Below are positions 27,290 to 36,890 of a DNA stretch of 64,000 nucleotides, one piece after another. This DNA is from Haloechinothrix aidingensis (GTDB taxonomy: Bacteria; Actinomycetota; Actinomycetes; Mycobacteriales; Pseudonocardiaceae), in the NCBI RefSeq assembly GCF_013450155.1, contig NZ_JACCKD010000005.1, positions 62,001-126,000 of the forward strand. Reading direction: 5' to 3'. Both the position numbers and the translations under genes were made by a program. Under the pieces are notes generated by a model, which did no database searches, was not told where the DNA came from, and was given only the letters and a program-made list of their open reading frames with translations. Each line of letters begins with the position of its first letter. Within the stretch, counting starts at the first letter, position 1.

Positions 27290-27321
27290 ATCAAGCGATG
27301 TCCGGTACCCGGGACCGATGG

Positions 27322-29211
27322 CTACTCCACGTCCTGGTCCGCCACGACGAACAGTCCTTTGTGTGGCTTGGCGTTGCCGAACGGACCGTGCGGCCAGGCA
27401 TCCCGGTTGAAGTCCCAACCCGGCGAGTTCGTAGCGTCGTCGCGGAAGTCGTCGTCGACGGACAGCTCGCCGTTCTCGCCGACATCGGTCACCCAGAGCT
27501 TGTGGTCAGTGCGGTGTCCGGCCCTGGCGACGAAGTAGTCCGTCCCCGCCAGCCGGTCCGGCTGATCTGTTTCCCGGTACTTCCCGTCCGGGCCCAGCTC
27601 GAAGTTGTCGACGGTGCCGAAGTGCGGTCCCATTCCCGGCTGGTCCCGGTTGATCCCGGCGGCCCCGGCCAGCGTCGGGCAGTCGGCGGACTTCGGCTTG
27701 CCCTCCGGCTTGGAGTGGAGGTCGCACTTCGGGTTCTTCGAGTTCACCAGCTTCGAGATGTCCAATGAGATCATGCCACCGGGCGCGCCCGGGTCGTCGC
27801 TACCCAGCGCGCCCTTCTCGCGGCCCATGATCGTGTGGTACAGGAACTGATCATTGGCGCTCGTCTGGATCCAGCCGCCGTTGGTATCCGCCGCCTCGGT
27901 ACCGCTGCTCGGGTGGAACTCCTTGAGCGCGTCGCCGTCGTCCCATACCTTCCGCCACTGCGGTTCCTGCGCGGTGATGTCGGGCGCGTAGTAGATCGCC
28001 CCGCCCTGCATGGTCTGCGCGAACGCGCCCTTGTTGCCCGGCTGCTGGGTGACGGTGACCTCCATAAGCCCGCTGCTGTCGCGGTGCCGGGGATCCTCCG
28101 GGTCCTCCTGCGGATCATCGGGAAGACGCTGGACCGACGTGACCTTCGGGTGGTTACGATCGGAGATGTCCCAGATCCGCACCGTCGACCGGAACAGGTA
28201 CGGCGAGGGCGGGTCGATCGGATCGAGGATGAGAGTCCTCGGTTCCACGAAGTCACCGGTGACCATCGTGTCCAGGTCCTCACGCACCTGGATGCCGTGC
28301 GGGTTCGCGCAGGTCGCCTTGTCCACCTGCGGGACATTCTCGCATTGTTCCGGGTCCCCGCCCTGCGAGGTCGCCGCCGGGGACTCCGAAAGCACGTTGC
28401 CGTTCTCGTCGAAGCGCACGACCTCGCCGGGGCTGCCGGCATAACCGTTCCCGGTGCGTACCGAACCGTCGGAGTAGCGGTGCGGGCCCGGCAGCACCGG
28501 GCCGCCCATGTAGGTGGCATAGGCGGTGCCGTCCTCGAGCACCGAGTACGCATCCGGAACGGACCCGCCAGGCGTGTCGACAGGCGTGCTCACACCCTTG
28601 AGCTTGATCTCCGGCAGGTCGGACACGTCGAAGGCGTAGGTCATCGAGTTGAACAGCCCGCCCGCGAACACGGTGTCGCCCTTACTCCACGTGTACTGCA
28701 TGTGATGTGGCTCGTTCGACACGAGCGGGCCGACCGTGGCCGTGTTGACGAGCTTGCCGTAGGACGGCGAGCCCTCGGTCACGTCGATGACAGCGAGGAA
28801 GTCCGGTCCGACCGAGGCGTTCTTGACCTTGTTCACCGGATCCAGCAGCGAATCGGGCAGCGTCTCGGCGTCGTGCACGGCGGTGTCGGCGGCGTTCTCG
28901 TCGCCTGCCCACACCAGCAGATACTCCTGCGGCTTGCCGTCGGTGCCCTGCTGGGCGTACTCGCTTACCACGTGGTTGGTGACAGTGAAGGCCTGGTCGG
29001 TGAGCTGGCCGTTACCCTGCACACGGCTCGTCGATACCGATACCTCCCCGTACTCTTCGGTGTCCTTGACCAGCACCTCCCCGTCCGCCGGGGTGGGGTC
29101 GACGGGCACGTTCGCGTCCGCGTCGGGGTGGGTCACCAGCAAGCTCGCGCTCGCGAGCAGGGCGGCGGCGAGCATCACCGCCGGTGTCAGGCGTCGCCTG
29201 GTGGCCAGCAT
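27322..29211 (-). CDS. Secreted SBP56-like (methanethiol oxidase-type) protein
   Basis: 629-aa exported protein with an N-terminal signal (RRRLTPAVMLAAALLASASL, then a region ending DANVPVDP). The body resembles the selenium-binding protein 56 / methanethiol oxidase beta-propeller family: EPHHMQYTW, AGGLFNSMTYAFDVSDLP, CANPHGIQV and NRDAWPHGPFGNAKPH. In that family histidines of such motifs bind copper. The ATG at 29211 has GGAGGG 9 nt upstream. It follows a molybdenum hydroxylase pair in the same direction, so its substrate may be an extracellular aldehyde or thiol; this is inference. Confidence 0.68.
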   Translation of the reverse strand: MLATRRRLTPAVMLAAALLASASLLVTHPDADANVPVDPTPADGEVLVKDTEEYGEVSVSTSRVQGNGQLTDQAFTVTNHVVSEYAQQGTDGKPQEYLLVWAGDENAADTAVHDAETLPDSLLDPVNKVKNASVGPDFLAVIDVTEGSPSYGKLVNTATVGPLVSNEPHHMQYTWSKGDTVFAGGLFNSMTYAFDVSDLPEIKLKGVSTPVDTPGGSVPDAYSVLEDGTAYATYMGGPVLPGPHRYSDGSVRTGNGYAGSPGEVVRFDENGNVLSESPAATSQGGDPEQCENVPQVDKATCANPHGIQVREDLDTMVTGDFVEPRTLILDPIDPPSPYLFRSTVRIWDISDRNHPKVTSVQRLPDDPQEDPEDPRHRDSSGLMEVTVTQQPGNKGAFAQTMQGGAIYYAPDITAQEPQWRKVWDDGDALKEFHPSSGTEAADTNGGWIQTSANDQFLYHTIMGREKGALGSDDPGAPGGMISLDISKLVNSKNPKCDLHSKPEGKPKSADCPTLAGAAGINRDQPGMGPHFGTVDNFELGPDGKYRETDQPDRLAGTDYFVARAGHRTDHKLWVTDVGENGELSVDDDFRDDATNSPGWDFNRDAWPHGPFGNAKPHKGLFVVADQDVE

Positions 29212-29358
29212 GACCGAATTCCCTCCGTGTCTCGACATCGATCGGTGCGTGCGGTCACGAAGGCAACACTCGCGACCGCACGTGCGACACACCCCGGCCG
29301 CGTCTCGCCGCGACCGCACAGTCGCAGCAAGACGCGGCCGGAGGTTCGACAACCGGTA

Positions 29359-29862
29359 CTAGCCCCCCTTCTTCATCCCCTTCATCCGCTCGGCGCCGTC
29401 CTTCATCGCTTGGCGAATGCGGTAGTACGTGCCGCAACGGCAGACGTTGCGCATGTTGGTGTCTATGTCCGCGTCGGTGAGGTCGCGGCCCTCCGCGTGG
29501 ACCTTCTTCACCAGGTCGACAGCGGCCATGATCTGGCCGGGCTGGCAGTAGCCGCATTGGGCGACGTCGTGCTCGAGCCAGGCCTCCTGCATCGGGTGCA
29601 GGTCCTCGCCGGGGGCGGTGTCGGCCAGGCCCTCGATCGTGGTGATCTCGTCGTCGGGCCCGATCTTGGACACGGGCACGGAGCAGGGGTTGAACGCCCG
29701 ACCGTTGTAGTGGCTGGTGCAGGCCTTGCAGACGTTGATGCCGCAGCCGTACTTCGGGCCGGTGACGCCGAGCACGTCACGGAGCACCCACAACATCCGC
29801 ACGTCGTCCTCGATGTCGACCGTCACCTGACGACCGTTGACGGTGAAACTGTGCTCAGGCAC
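29359..29862 (-). CDS. Molybdenum hydroxylase 2Fe-2S subunit (IorA-like)
   Basis: Small iron-sulfur subunit (167 aa) of a xanthine-oxidase-family enzyme. The N-terminal plant-type cluster reads GCGINVCKACTSHYNG plus a later C; the second cluster is CGYCQPG with CRCGTY. It passes electrons from the molybdenum subunit encoded just upstream. GTG start with GGAG 5 nt before it. A separate FAD subunit gene is absent, as in isoquinoline 1-oxidoreductase types whose electrons go to a cytochrome or similar acceptor. Confidence 0.92.
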   Translation of the reverse strand: MPEHSFTVNGRQVTVDIEDDVRMLWVLRDVLGVTGPKYGCGINVCKACTSHYNGRAFNPCSVPVSKIGPDDEITTIEGLADTAPGEDLHPMQEAWLEHDVAQCGYCQPGQIMAAVDLVKKVHAEGRDLTDADIDTNMRNVCRCGTYYRIRQAMKDGAERMKGMKKGG

Positions 29863-29886
29863 TGGATCTCCTCGCTTCGAATCGGG

Positions 29887-32421
29887 TCAGGGGTTGAGCG
29901 ATGTTTCTTCGGAGGCCTTCGCCGGAGCGGGGTAGTGCTCCAGGCCGTTGGTTGGCGACTGCGGGATCGGCGGGTCGTGGGGCTTGACCTCGAACGGGAT
30001 GCCCGCGTTGTGGCTGATCGGGAGGTAGTTCGGGTAGCTGCCCCTTGCCGCACCGATGGCGCACGCCACCGCTGCGCACGTGGGCGCGACGCCGACCTCG
30101 CCGAAGCCGCCGACCTCGGCCTCCGAATCTTCCGGAAGCAGGATCACCTGCACGTCCGTCGGGACGTTCCACTGGCGGGTGTAGCGGAAGTCGTCGTAGC
30201 TGCCTTCCAGGAAGGCCCCGTCCTTCAGGTGCAGGCTGTTGGTCTGCGCCAGGGAGATGCCGTCCATGATTCCGCCCTGCAGCTGCGCCTCCGCGCCCAG
30301 CGGGTTCACCAGGTGCCTGGCGACGGTGCTCACGAAGACCACACGCAAAACCCGCGGTCCGGTTGTCCCACCCGGGATCTTCCGGTTGACCGTCTCCGGC
30401 CGGCAGTCGACCTCGACCAAGCACGCCGCGTGCTGCTTGTACTCTTCGTGCACTCCGATGCCCTGCGCAACGCCGTCCGGCAGCGACCGGCCCCAGTTGC
30501 CGGCTTCGGCAACCTTCTCGATCACCTCGCGGAACTTGTCGTCCTTGGCGAACTCCCGACGGAACTCGTAGCGATCCCTGCCCATCTCATTGGCCAGCTC
30601 GTCGACGAACAGCTCTTGAGCGGCGACCACGTTGGGGTTGTACACCTGGCGCATGGCGGTGGTGTTGAAGGTGGTGAGGTTGTGCTCCGTCCCTGTGGAT
30701 TCCGTCGGCTGCCTGACCTCCATGAGCAGCTGCTTGGTGGGACCCATGCTGTACGGCCAGACCGCGGTCAACTCGAAGATCGTTTGCGAAAGGGCCAGGG
30801 CCGAGCCTGGGTTGGTAGCCAGGGGTGTGTCGGGGTTCACCGATGTATAGTACTGGGCCATCAGATCGCCGAACCCGTGCCCGAAGTCGGTGAACACGCT
30901 GGTGTAGCGATTCTCGAGGGAGTGCACCACCTCGCCGTCGTGGAAGGCGCGGATCTTCGACACTTGCATCGGGCGCCCGCGTCCGTGCCGGTACTCATCG
31001 GCACGGTGCCACATCAGCCGCACCGGCTTGCCCATCTTCTGCGACGCCTCGGCCGCGTCGAGGGGGCCATCATTGAACAACCTGCGGCCGAAGGAGCCGC
31101 CCGAGCCCACCACGTTGAACGTCACCGCGGTGGCCGGCAAGCCCAACAGGGACGCGATTTCGCCCTGGGCCGTGATCGGAAGTTTCGCGGCCGCCCAGAT
31201 CTCCGCGCTGTCTTCCTTGACGTCGGCGATCGCCGTGGCGGGTTCCAAGGGGGCGTTGTTGGTGAAGGCGAAGGTGTACTCCCTCTCGAACGCCTTGGTC
31301 CCCGGTGTGCCGGGGATGACCCACGGTGGGTGGGCGTCCTTCAGCTCCTTCTCGATCGAGGTGTCGGAGGTGCCTTCCACCGGCCCGCCGTTCCAGCTCA
31401 CGTCCAATGCGTGGATCGCGTCGACGCACTGACCGAACGTCTTGGCGCGCACGGCCACCCCGGTGGTGATCGTCGCCACGTCGGTCACGCCGGGCATGTT
31501 CTGGACCTCGTCAGCGTTGTTGACGGACTTGACGGTGCCGTTGATCGTCGGCGGCCGGCACACCATGGTGGGCAAGGCGTCCGGCATCTCCATGTCCGTG
31601 GCGAATTCCTTTTGGCCGGTGACGATATCCATCGCATCGACGCGCCGTTGCGGCTTGCCGATGACCTTGAAGTCCGAATCCGGCTTGAGCTCGGTCGATA
31701 CCTTCTTGTTCTCCGTGACGGCGGCCGCCTCCGCCAGCTCCCCGAAGGACAAGGCCTGCCCGCTCGGGCGGAGGACCCTCCCGGCGTGGGCGGTCAGCTC
31801 CGACTTCGCGAGGTCCCACTTGGCTGCCGCCGCATCCAGGAGCCGGCCCTTGGCGATCGCGGCGGCCACCCGCACGGGGGTGAACTGCGAGCCGATGGCG
31901 GTCGATCCGCCGGTGAGCTGGTTCCACACCAGCTCGGGACGGGCGGGGGCATGCGTGACATTGACCTTCTCGATCGGAATGTCCATCTCCTCGGCGATCA
32001 GCATCGCGATCGCGGTCTGGACGCCCTGGCCGACCTCGGTGCGGACCATCTCGTGCGAGACGGTGCCGTCCGAGTGGACCTGGACCGTGATCAGGTCGGA
32101 CGTGGGCTTCGCCGCGTCGTATATCGCGTCGCTGAGATCGTAGTTGTCGGCGACCTGCGGGTTCGACGGCACCGGCTGCGCCGCGCCCGCCGACTGCGAG
32201 CCGAGCAGGGACCCGCCCAGCTGGGCGGCCGCCACCACGGTGGGCGCGGCCAGCAGGTAACCGAGGAACCGGCGCCGGTCGGCGAGGTGCCCGCCAACGG
32301 ATGCGAGCCCCCCAGCAAATCCCTCCGAACCGGCAGACGTGGAATCAGTGTCCCCCGCGCCGGGCTTGTTCGGACGGTTGCCGTCACGGGCGTGACGTGC
32401 GTTCGCGCTGTGTTTGGCCAT
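29887..32421 (-). CDS. Molybdopterin-binding subunit of an IorB-type oxidoreductase, Tat-exported
   Basis: Catalytic subunit of 844 aa of the xanthine dehydrogenase/aldehyde oxidase family. A twin-arginine signal DRRRFLGYLLAAPTVVAAA at about residues 48-66 predicts export of the folded, cofactor-loaded complex with its 2Fe-2S partner. Seen are GQGVQTAIAMLIAEEMDIP, GGSFGRR in the middle and VGGFGEVGVAPTCAAV near the end, where the Glu aligns with the catalytic base. GGGAGG 9 nt upstream supports the start. It forms an operon with the small subunit and probably the SBP56-like gene. Confidence 0.92.
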   Translation of the reverse strand: MAKHSANARHARDGNRPNKPGAGDTDSTSAGSEGFAGGLASVGGHLADRRRFLGYLLAAPTVVAAAQLGGSLLGSQSAGAAQPVPSNPQVADNYDLSDAIYDAAKPTSDLITVQVHSDGTVSHEMVRTEVGQGVQTAIAMLIAEEMDIPIEKVNVTHAPARPELVWNQLTGGSTAIGSQFTPVRVAAAIAKGRLLDAAAAKWDLAKSELTAHAGRVLRPSGQALSFGELAEAAAVTENKKVSTELKPDSDFKVIGKPQRRVDAMDIVTGQKEFATDMEMPDALPTMVCRPPTINGTVKSVNNADEVQNMPGVTDVATITTGVAVRAKTFGQCVDAIHALDVSWNGGPVEGTSDTSIEKELKDAHPPWVIPGTPGTKAFEREYTFAFTNNAPLEPATAIADVKEDSAEIWAAAKLPITAQGEIASLLGLPATAVTFNVVGSGGSFGRRLFNDGPLDAAEASQKMGKPVRLMWHRADEYRHGRGRPMQVSKIRAFHDGEVVHSLENRYTSVFTDFGHGFGDLMAQYYTSVNPDTPLATNPGSALALSQTIFELTAVWPYSMGPTKQLLMEVRQPTESTGTEHNLTTFNTTAMRQVYNPNVVAAQELFVDELANEMGRDRYEFRREFAKDDKFREVIEKVAEAGNWGRSLPDGVAQGIGVHEEYKQHAACLVEVDCRPETVNRKIPGGTTGPRVLRVVFVSTVARHLVNPLGAEAQLQGGIMDGISLAQTNSLHLKDGAFLEGSYDDFRYTRQWNVPTDVQVILLPEDSEAEVGGFGEVGVAPTCAAVACAIGAARGSYPNYLPISHNAGIPFEVKPHDPPIPQSPTNGLEHYPAPAKASEETSLNP

Positions 32422-32521
32422 GAATGAAGACCTCCCTGATAGGCCTTGGAAATCCAGCGGGTGAACTGTTCCTCCGCGAGGTGATGACGGCCGCTGGTCG
32501 GGCGCTCACGGCGTGTCAACT

Positions 32522-32551
32522 GTCGAGGTCGGGGTCGGGGTCGAGGTCGGG
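32522..32551 (+). repeat. Five tandem hexamers GTCGRG
   Basis: Units read GTCGAG, GTCGGG, GTCGGG, GTCGAG, GTCGGG without interruption. Simple-sequence tract about 100 nt upstream of the molybdenum enzyme start; it may vary in copy number. No function can be assigned. Confidence 0.7.
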
Positions 32552-32937
32552 GAGCCTGGACAGCGACGAGCCGTAGAGTCGATCCATACCTGCGTTCCTG
32601 GTCATACCTTGTTGCGTTGTGAGCTGCTCAACAGCCGACAAGCTGCCAGGTCGCGCATGTGCCCACTACCCCTGAAATGGGGTGACACAGAACATTCACC
32701 CGTTCGTGTCTTGTGTCCCGGCAAGGAGGGCTCAGCCGGATTTTCGCTGGCACGGGCGGTGATTCGCGGTGCTGCCATACGTACTCGGTGTACGACACCG
32801 CACCACCCGGCCCGCGCCAAGCATGTTCCCGCCGGCCCACGGACAGGCGGCGCAGAGCGATCCACTGCCGCAGCCATCACCGGAACCGGATGGTGCAGCC
32901 GGTCACACGCGAGAACGCGCCAGTTGCACATCGCAGT

Positions 32938-32960
32938 TCATATAATCTATATTCAATTTT
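32938..32960. promoter_or_regulatory. AT-rich operator-like site A
   Basis: TCATATAATCTATATTCAAT stands out in very GC-rich DNA. It shares TAATNTATATTCAA with the site near 46724. It is about 240 nt upstream of the lyase operon and one of six AT-rich islands in the gaps of the 33-57 kb region. Confidence 0.35.
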
Positions 32961-33196
32961 GTAGGCACATCGATGCGCCCTCGGTGTCTACACGAGCGCA
33001 CGTCATGCCCACCCTCCGAGACGGAAAGCAAGCACGTGTCGAACCACGCGAAGACAGCCCACTCCGACGCAGCTCCTGCCTCCGGCCCCGGGGCCGTCCC
33101 GCTCCGAACCGCCCACGGCCGGTCGCCGTCGGACCGACACCGGCGTCGGGGTGCGAGCTCCTCCGCATCGCTCACAACGACAGGCCCGGCCGCCCG

Positions 33197-34030
33197 ATGA
33201 GCTCAGCCGTAGAACGGGCGCGCGACGCGCGGACATGGTTGTTCGTGCCCGGCGACGCCCCGGATCGCTTCGCGAAGGCGGAGGCCGCGTCCCCGGACGT
33301 GGTGGTCATCGACCTCGAGGACGCTGTGGCAGAGCCACGCAAGCACGATGCCCGGTCGGCCGCCGCGGAGTGGCTCGACACCGGTCACCCGGCCGCCGTC
33401 CGCGTGAATCCGCCGGATACCGAGTGGCACGCCGATGACATTTCCATGGTCGGCAGCCGCGAGTGCATCGTCATGGTGCCCAAGAGCGAAGACGCGGCGA
33501 GCATCGAGCAACTCACCACCCTCCTGGCACCCGGCTCGTGTGCCGTCGCGCTCATCGAGACGGCCAAGGGCGTGTCCGGAGCAGAGAGTCTCGCCATGGC
33601 GAGCGGAGTGGAACGGCTCGCCTTCGGTAGCTTCGACCTCGCGGCGCAACTCGGAGTGGCGGCGAGTGATGCGACCGCGATGGCGTACCCGCGCACGGCG
33701 CTGGTGCTCGCGTCCGCGGTCGCCGGGCTCGCGCCACCCGTTGACGGTGTATGCGGTCAGCTGACCGACGATGCGCCGTTGCGCGAGGAGACCGCCCTCG
33801 CGGCACGGCTCGGCTTCGCAGGCAAGTTGTGCATCCATCCACGGCAGATTCCCATCGTCACCGAAGGCTTGAGTCCGACGGAAAGCGAGCTGCGATGGGC
33901 TCGTGCGGTCGTCGACGCCGAACGGCACGATGGAGTCGCCGTACTGGACGGCCAGATGGTCGACAAACCCGTAGTCGAGAGGGCACGCAGGATCCTGCGG
34001 CTGTCCCGCACCGAGCAGGAGGCACCATGA
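33197..34030 (+). CDS. CitE-like CoA-ester lyase (HpcH/HpaI aldolase family)
   Basis: 277-aa TIM-barrel lyase with RTWLFVPGDAPDRFAKA, VVIDLEDAVAEPRK (metal-binding acidic residues), ALIETAKGV and GKLCIHPRQIPIV. The family makes or cleaves malyl-, citramalyl- or beta-methylmalyl-CoA. The ATG is chosen from homology; the ribosome site is weak, and the frame stays open upstream without recognisable sequence. First gene of a four-gene operon with a dehydrogenase, an SDR and a double-size MaoC-type hydratase, a set fitting a branched C5-dicarboxyl-CoA or leucine/itaconate-like route. Confidence 0.88.
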   Translation: MSSAVERARDARTWLFVPGDAPDRFAKAEAASPDVVVIDLEDAVAEPRKHDARSAAAEWLDTGHPAAVRVNPPDTEWHADDISMVGSRECIVMVPKSEDAASIEQLTTLLAPGSCAVALIETAKGVSGAESLAMASGVERLAFGSFDLAAQLGVAASDATAMAYPRTALVLASAVAGLAPPVDGVCGQLTDDAPLREETALAARLGFAGKLCIHPRQIPIVTEGLSPTESELRWARAVVDAERHDGVAVLDGQMVDKPVVERARRILRLSRTEQEAP

Positions 34031-35205
34031 CGGCGGCGACCAGTATGTTGAGCCAGGAGGAGCGCGACATGGTCGCGCTGGTCGCCGAGTTCGTCGACCA
34101 GCGCGTCCGCCCGAAGGTACGCGAGTACGAGCCGGGCGACATCTACCCCGAGGAGTTCATCGAGGAGATGAAGAAGCTCGGGTTCTTCGGTCTGCTGGCG
34201 CCCGAGGAACACGGCGGCGTGGATGTCAGCACAGCGTGCTTCGCGCTCGTGACCGAGGAGCTGGCACGCGGCTGGATGAGCCTGGCAGGGGCGATCGGCG
34301 GGCACTCGGTCATCACCTACCTGATCAGGCACTTCGGGACCCCGGAACAGCGCGATGCCTACCTGCCGCGCATGGCTGACGGCAGCCTGCGCGCCACGAT
34401 GGCCCTGACCGAACCCGGCGGTGGCAGCGACCTCCAGGCGATGCGTACGCAGGCCCGGGCCGACGGTGACGAGCTGGTGATCAACGGATCCAAGATGTGG
34501 ATCTCCAACGCCCGCCACTCCGGGCTGATCGGGCTGCTCTGCATCACCGACCCGGAGGCGGAACCGGCACACCGCGGAATGAGCGTGGTACTGGTCGAGG
34601 CCGGTGAGGGGGTCGAGGTGTCGCCGAACCTGCCCAAACTCGGCTACCGCGGTGTGGAGTCCTGCGAGGTCGTCTTCGACGCCGCCCGGGTGCCGACCAG
34701 CGCCGTTCTCGGCGGCGAGCCGAACAAGGGCTGGGCGCACATGATGCGCGGCCTCGAGGTCGGACGCATCCAGGTAGCCGCACGCGCGGTCGGGGTCGGC
34801 CAGGCGGCTCTCACCGAGGCCGTGGCCTACTCCCAGCAACGCGAGTCGTTCGGCAAACCGATCTGGAAGCACCAGTCGGTGGGCAACCTCCTCGCGGACA
34901 TGGCGACCAAGGTGCGGGCGTCCCGGCTCATGACGGTGGATGCCGCCGCGTGCCTGGACGCGGGAGAGCGCACGGACATGGAAGCCGGCATGGCCAAGCT
35001 GTTCGCCTCGGAGAACGCGATGCAGGTCGCCCTGGACGCCATGCGCGTGCACGGAGGATACGGCTACTCGAAGGAGTTCGACGTCGAGCGCTACTTCAGG
35101 GACGCACCGCTGATGATCCTCGGCGAAGGCACCAACGAGATCCAGCGCAACGTCATCGCCGCGCAGCTGATCGCGCGCGAGGCACAGGACAACGAGGGGA
35201 GGTAA
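34027..35205 (+). CDS. Acyl-CoA dehydrogenase
   Basis: 392-aa FAD enzyme. It shows [48 protein letters not shown] and [16 protein letters not shown], with the catalytic glutamate at the EGT position as in short-chain dehydrogenases, so it should act as a homotetramer. The ATG overlaps the lyase stop by 4 nt with AGGAGG close upstream. Second in the lyase operon. Confidence 0.93.
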   Translation: MTAATSMLSQEERDMVALVAEFVDQRVRPKVREYEPGDIYPEEFIEEMKKLGFFGLLAPEEHGGVDVSTACFALVTEELARGWMSLAGAIGGHSVITYLIRHFGTPEQRDAYLPRMADGSLRATMALTEPGGGSDLQAMRTQARADGDELVINGSKMWISNARHSGLIGLLCITDPEAEPAHRGMSVVLVEAGEGVEVSPNLPKLGYRGVESCEVVFDAARVPTSAVLGGEPNKGWAHMMRGLEVGRIQVAARAVGVGQAALTEAVAYSQQRESFGKPIWKHQSVGNLLADMATKVRASRLMTVDAAACLDAGERTDMEAGMAKLFASENAMQVALDAMRVHGGYGYSKEFDVERYFRDAPLMILGEGTNEIQRNVIAAQLIAREAQDNEGR

Positions 35206-35210
35206 CCGGC

Positions 35211-35951
35211 GTGGGACTGCTGGACGGGCGGACCGCGGTGATCACGGGAGCGGCTCGGGGAATCGGCTTCGCGATCGCGCAACGCTTCGTACGAGAGGGT
35301 GCCCGTGTCGTGCTCGGCGATCTCGACGGGGACGCTTCGGAGACCGCGGTCACCGAGCTCGGCGGCACCGAAACGGCCCGCGCGCAACCGTGCGATGTCA
35401 CCCGGCCCGCCGATATCGACGCGCTACTGCGTGCCGCGACCGATCTCACCGGTTCGGTGGACGTCATGGTCAACAACGCTGGCGTCACCAGGGACGCGAC
35501 CATGCGGACCATGACCGAGGAGCAGTTCGACCAGGTCGTCGACGTGCACCTCAAGGGCTGCTGGAACGGCACCCGGCAGGCGGCAGCGATCATGCGCGAG
35601 CAGCGCAGCGGAGCTGTCGTCAACGTCTCCTCGCTCTCCGGCAAGGTCGGTATGGCCGGGCAGACGAACTACTCCGCGGCCAAGGCAGGCATCGTCGGGC
35701 TGTCCAAGGCGGCCGCCAAGGAAATGGCGCACCACGGCGTCCGGGTCAACGCGATACAGCCCGGATTGATCGCCACACCGATGACCACGGCCATGCCGGA
35801 GCACGTCTGGGAGGGCAAGATGCACGAGATCCCCATGCAGCGCGCGGGAGAGCCGGGCGAGGTCGCTTCGGTCGCGCTCTTCCTCGCCTCGGACCTGTCC
35901 TCCTACATGACCGGCACGGTCCTGGAAGTCACCGGCGGAAGGTTCATGTGA
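35211..35951 (+). CDS. SDR-family oxidoreductase (FabG-like)
   Basis: 246-aa short-chain dehydrogenase with the cofactor motif [12 protein letters not shown] and the catalytic Ser and YSAAK. Likely interconverts a beta-hydroxyacyl-CoA and beta-ketoacyl-CoA. GTG start 8 nt after GGGGAGG. Lies between the dehydrogenase and the MaoC-type gene in the same operon. Confidence 0.92.
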   Translation: MGLLDGRTAVITGAARGIGFAIAQRFVREGARVVLGDLDGDASETAVTELGGTETARAQPCDVTRPADIDALLRAATDLTGSVDVMVNNAGVTRDATMRTMTEEQFDQVVDVHLKGCWNGTRQAAAIMREQRSGAVVNVSSLSGKVGMAGQTNYSAAKAGIVGLSKAAAKEMAHHGVRVNAIQPGLIATPMTTAMPEHVWEGKMHEIPMQRAGEPGEVASVALFLASDLSSYMTGTVLEVTGGRFM

Positions 35952-36844
35952 GCTTCGTGTCGTGGGAGCCGCACACGGTCGTCACCGACGAGGTGGTCGA
36001 GCACGCGCCGGTGGCAGCGCTGGCCGCGCTTCTCGACGACGGCCTCGCCGCCCCGGGCGTCGGCGACGAGTTGCCGCCGCTGTGGCACTGGGTCGCCCTG
36101 GCACGGTGGCCGGTATCCGCGGAGATCGGTGTCGACGGGCATCCGCGGCGCGGCTCGTTCCTGCCCCCGATCGACCTTCCCCGGCGCATGTTCGCGGGCG
36201 GGTCCGCCAGCTTCCACGCAGGCATCACCGTCGGCAGTACCGTCCGCCGCGAGTCGCGGGTGACCTCGGTCGAGGAGAAGTCCGGCCGCAGCGGCAACCT
36301 CGTACTCGTCGAGGTACGTACCCGGCTGTTCAACGAGGACGGTGCCTGTGCCGTGGACGAGACCCAGGACCTCGTGTTCCGCGAAGGCGGCGCGGCCGGT
36401 GACGACGCCGCCACACCGGACAGCGCGTCCGGCCTCATCCCAGCCGGGTCGCCGCTGCATCGTCACGCGGCATGGGAGTGGGAGCTGGCCACCGACCCGA
36501 CGCTCCTCATGCGCTTCAGCGCGGCGACCTCGAACCCGCATCGGATCCACTACGACTGGCCCTACGCGACACGGGTGGAAGGCTATCCCGGACTGGTCGT
36601 CCACGGACCCCTGATGACGCTGGCGCTGGCCGAGCTGGTACGGCTCGAAGACCATCCGTGGCCGGTCACGCATATCCGCCACCGCGTACTACGCCCGCTG
36701 TACTGTGGACAACGCGCATCGCTCGTACGCACCGGCTCCCAGGAATCCGGCGGTATGACGCTCAGCGCCGTCGGTCCTGACTCGACAGAGGGAGCGGAGC
36801 CGCGGCCGAACGCGACCGTGACTGTCGGCAGTTCTACCCGGTAG
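35948..36844 (+). CDS. MaoC/FAS1-type hydratase (mesaconyl-C4-CoA hydratase-like)
   Basis: 298-aa double hot-dog protein. The N-terminal half has [13 protein letters not shown] and [14 protein letters not shown]; the C-terminal half has [13 protein letters not shown] followed by [13 protein letters not shown], the Asp/His hydratase motif. This arrangement is that of mesaconyl-C4-CoA or itaconyl-CoA hydratases. GTG start overlapping the SDR stop by 4 nt. With the CitE-like lyase, hydration followed by lyase cleavage to acetyl- or pyruvate-type products is a reasonable reading. Confidence 0.87.
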   Translation: MSFVSWEPHTVVTDEVVEHAPVAALAALLDDGLAAPGVGDELPPLWHWVALARWPVSAEIGVDGHPRRGSFLPPIDLPRRMFAGGSASFHAGITVGSTVRRESRVTSVEEKSGRSGNLVLVEVRTRLFNEDGACAVDETQDLVFREGGAAGDDAATPDSASGLIPAGSPLHRHAAWEWELATDPTLLMRFSAATSNPHRIHYDWPYATRVEGYPGLVVHGPLMTLALAELVRLEDHPWPVTHIRHRVLRPLYCGQRASLVRTGSQESGGMTLSAVGPDSTEGAEPRPNATVTVGSSTR

Positions 36845-36870
36845 TGATCACGAGCCGTGGGCCGAACAGC

Positions 36871-36887
36871 CGCGGGACACCCCCGCG
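36871..36887. terminator. Short hairpin between convergent genes
   Basis: CGCGGG-ACACC-CCCGCG, a six-pair GC stem in the 46-nt gap between the convergent MaoC and aldehyde dehydrogenase genes. Possible shared terminator; no T-run. Confidence 0.4.
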
Positions 36888-36890
36888 CGG

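Larger units (their letters stand above)
32422..33196. other. Divergent intergenic region with hexamer repeat and AT-rich site
   Basis: 775 nt between the leftward molybdenum enzyme operon and the rightward lyase operon. Near 32522-32551 it holds five copies of a GTCGRG hexamer, and at 32938-32960 an AT-rich operator-like site. No credible gene was found; open frames here are antisense or low-complexity. Confidence 0.5.

Noticed and set aside
27835-32427. 1530-aa plus-strand frame
   Set aside because: Antisense shadow of the SBP56-like and molybdenum hydroxylase genes, caused by high GC3; its product is low-complexity Arg/His/Val-rich with no domain.
32522-32551. GTCGRG hexamers as a possible CRISPR or iteron array
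   Set aside because: Units are 6 bp without spacers and there are only five; a simple tandem repeat. No CRISPR array was seen anywhere in the window.
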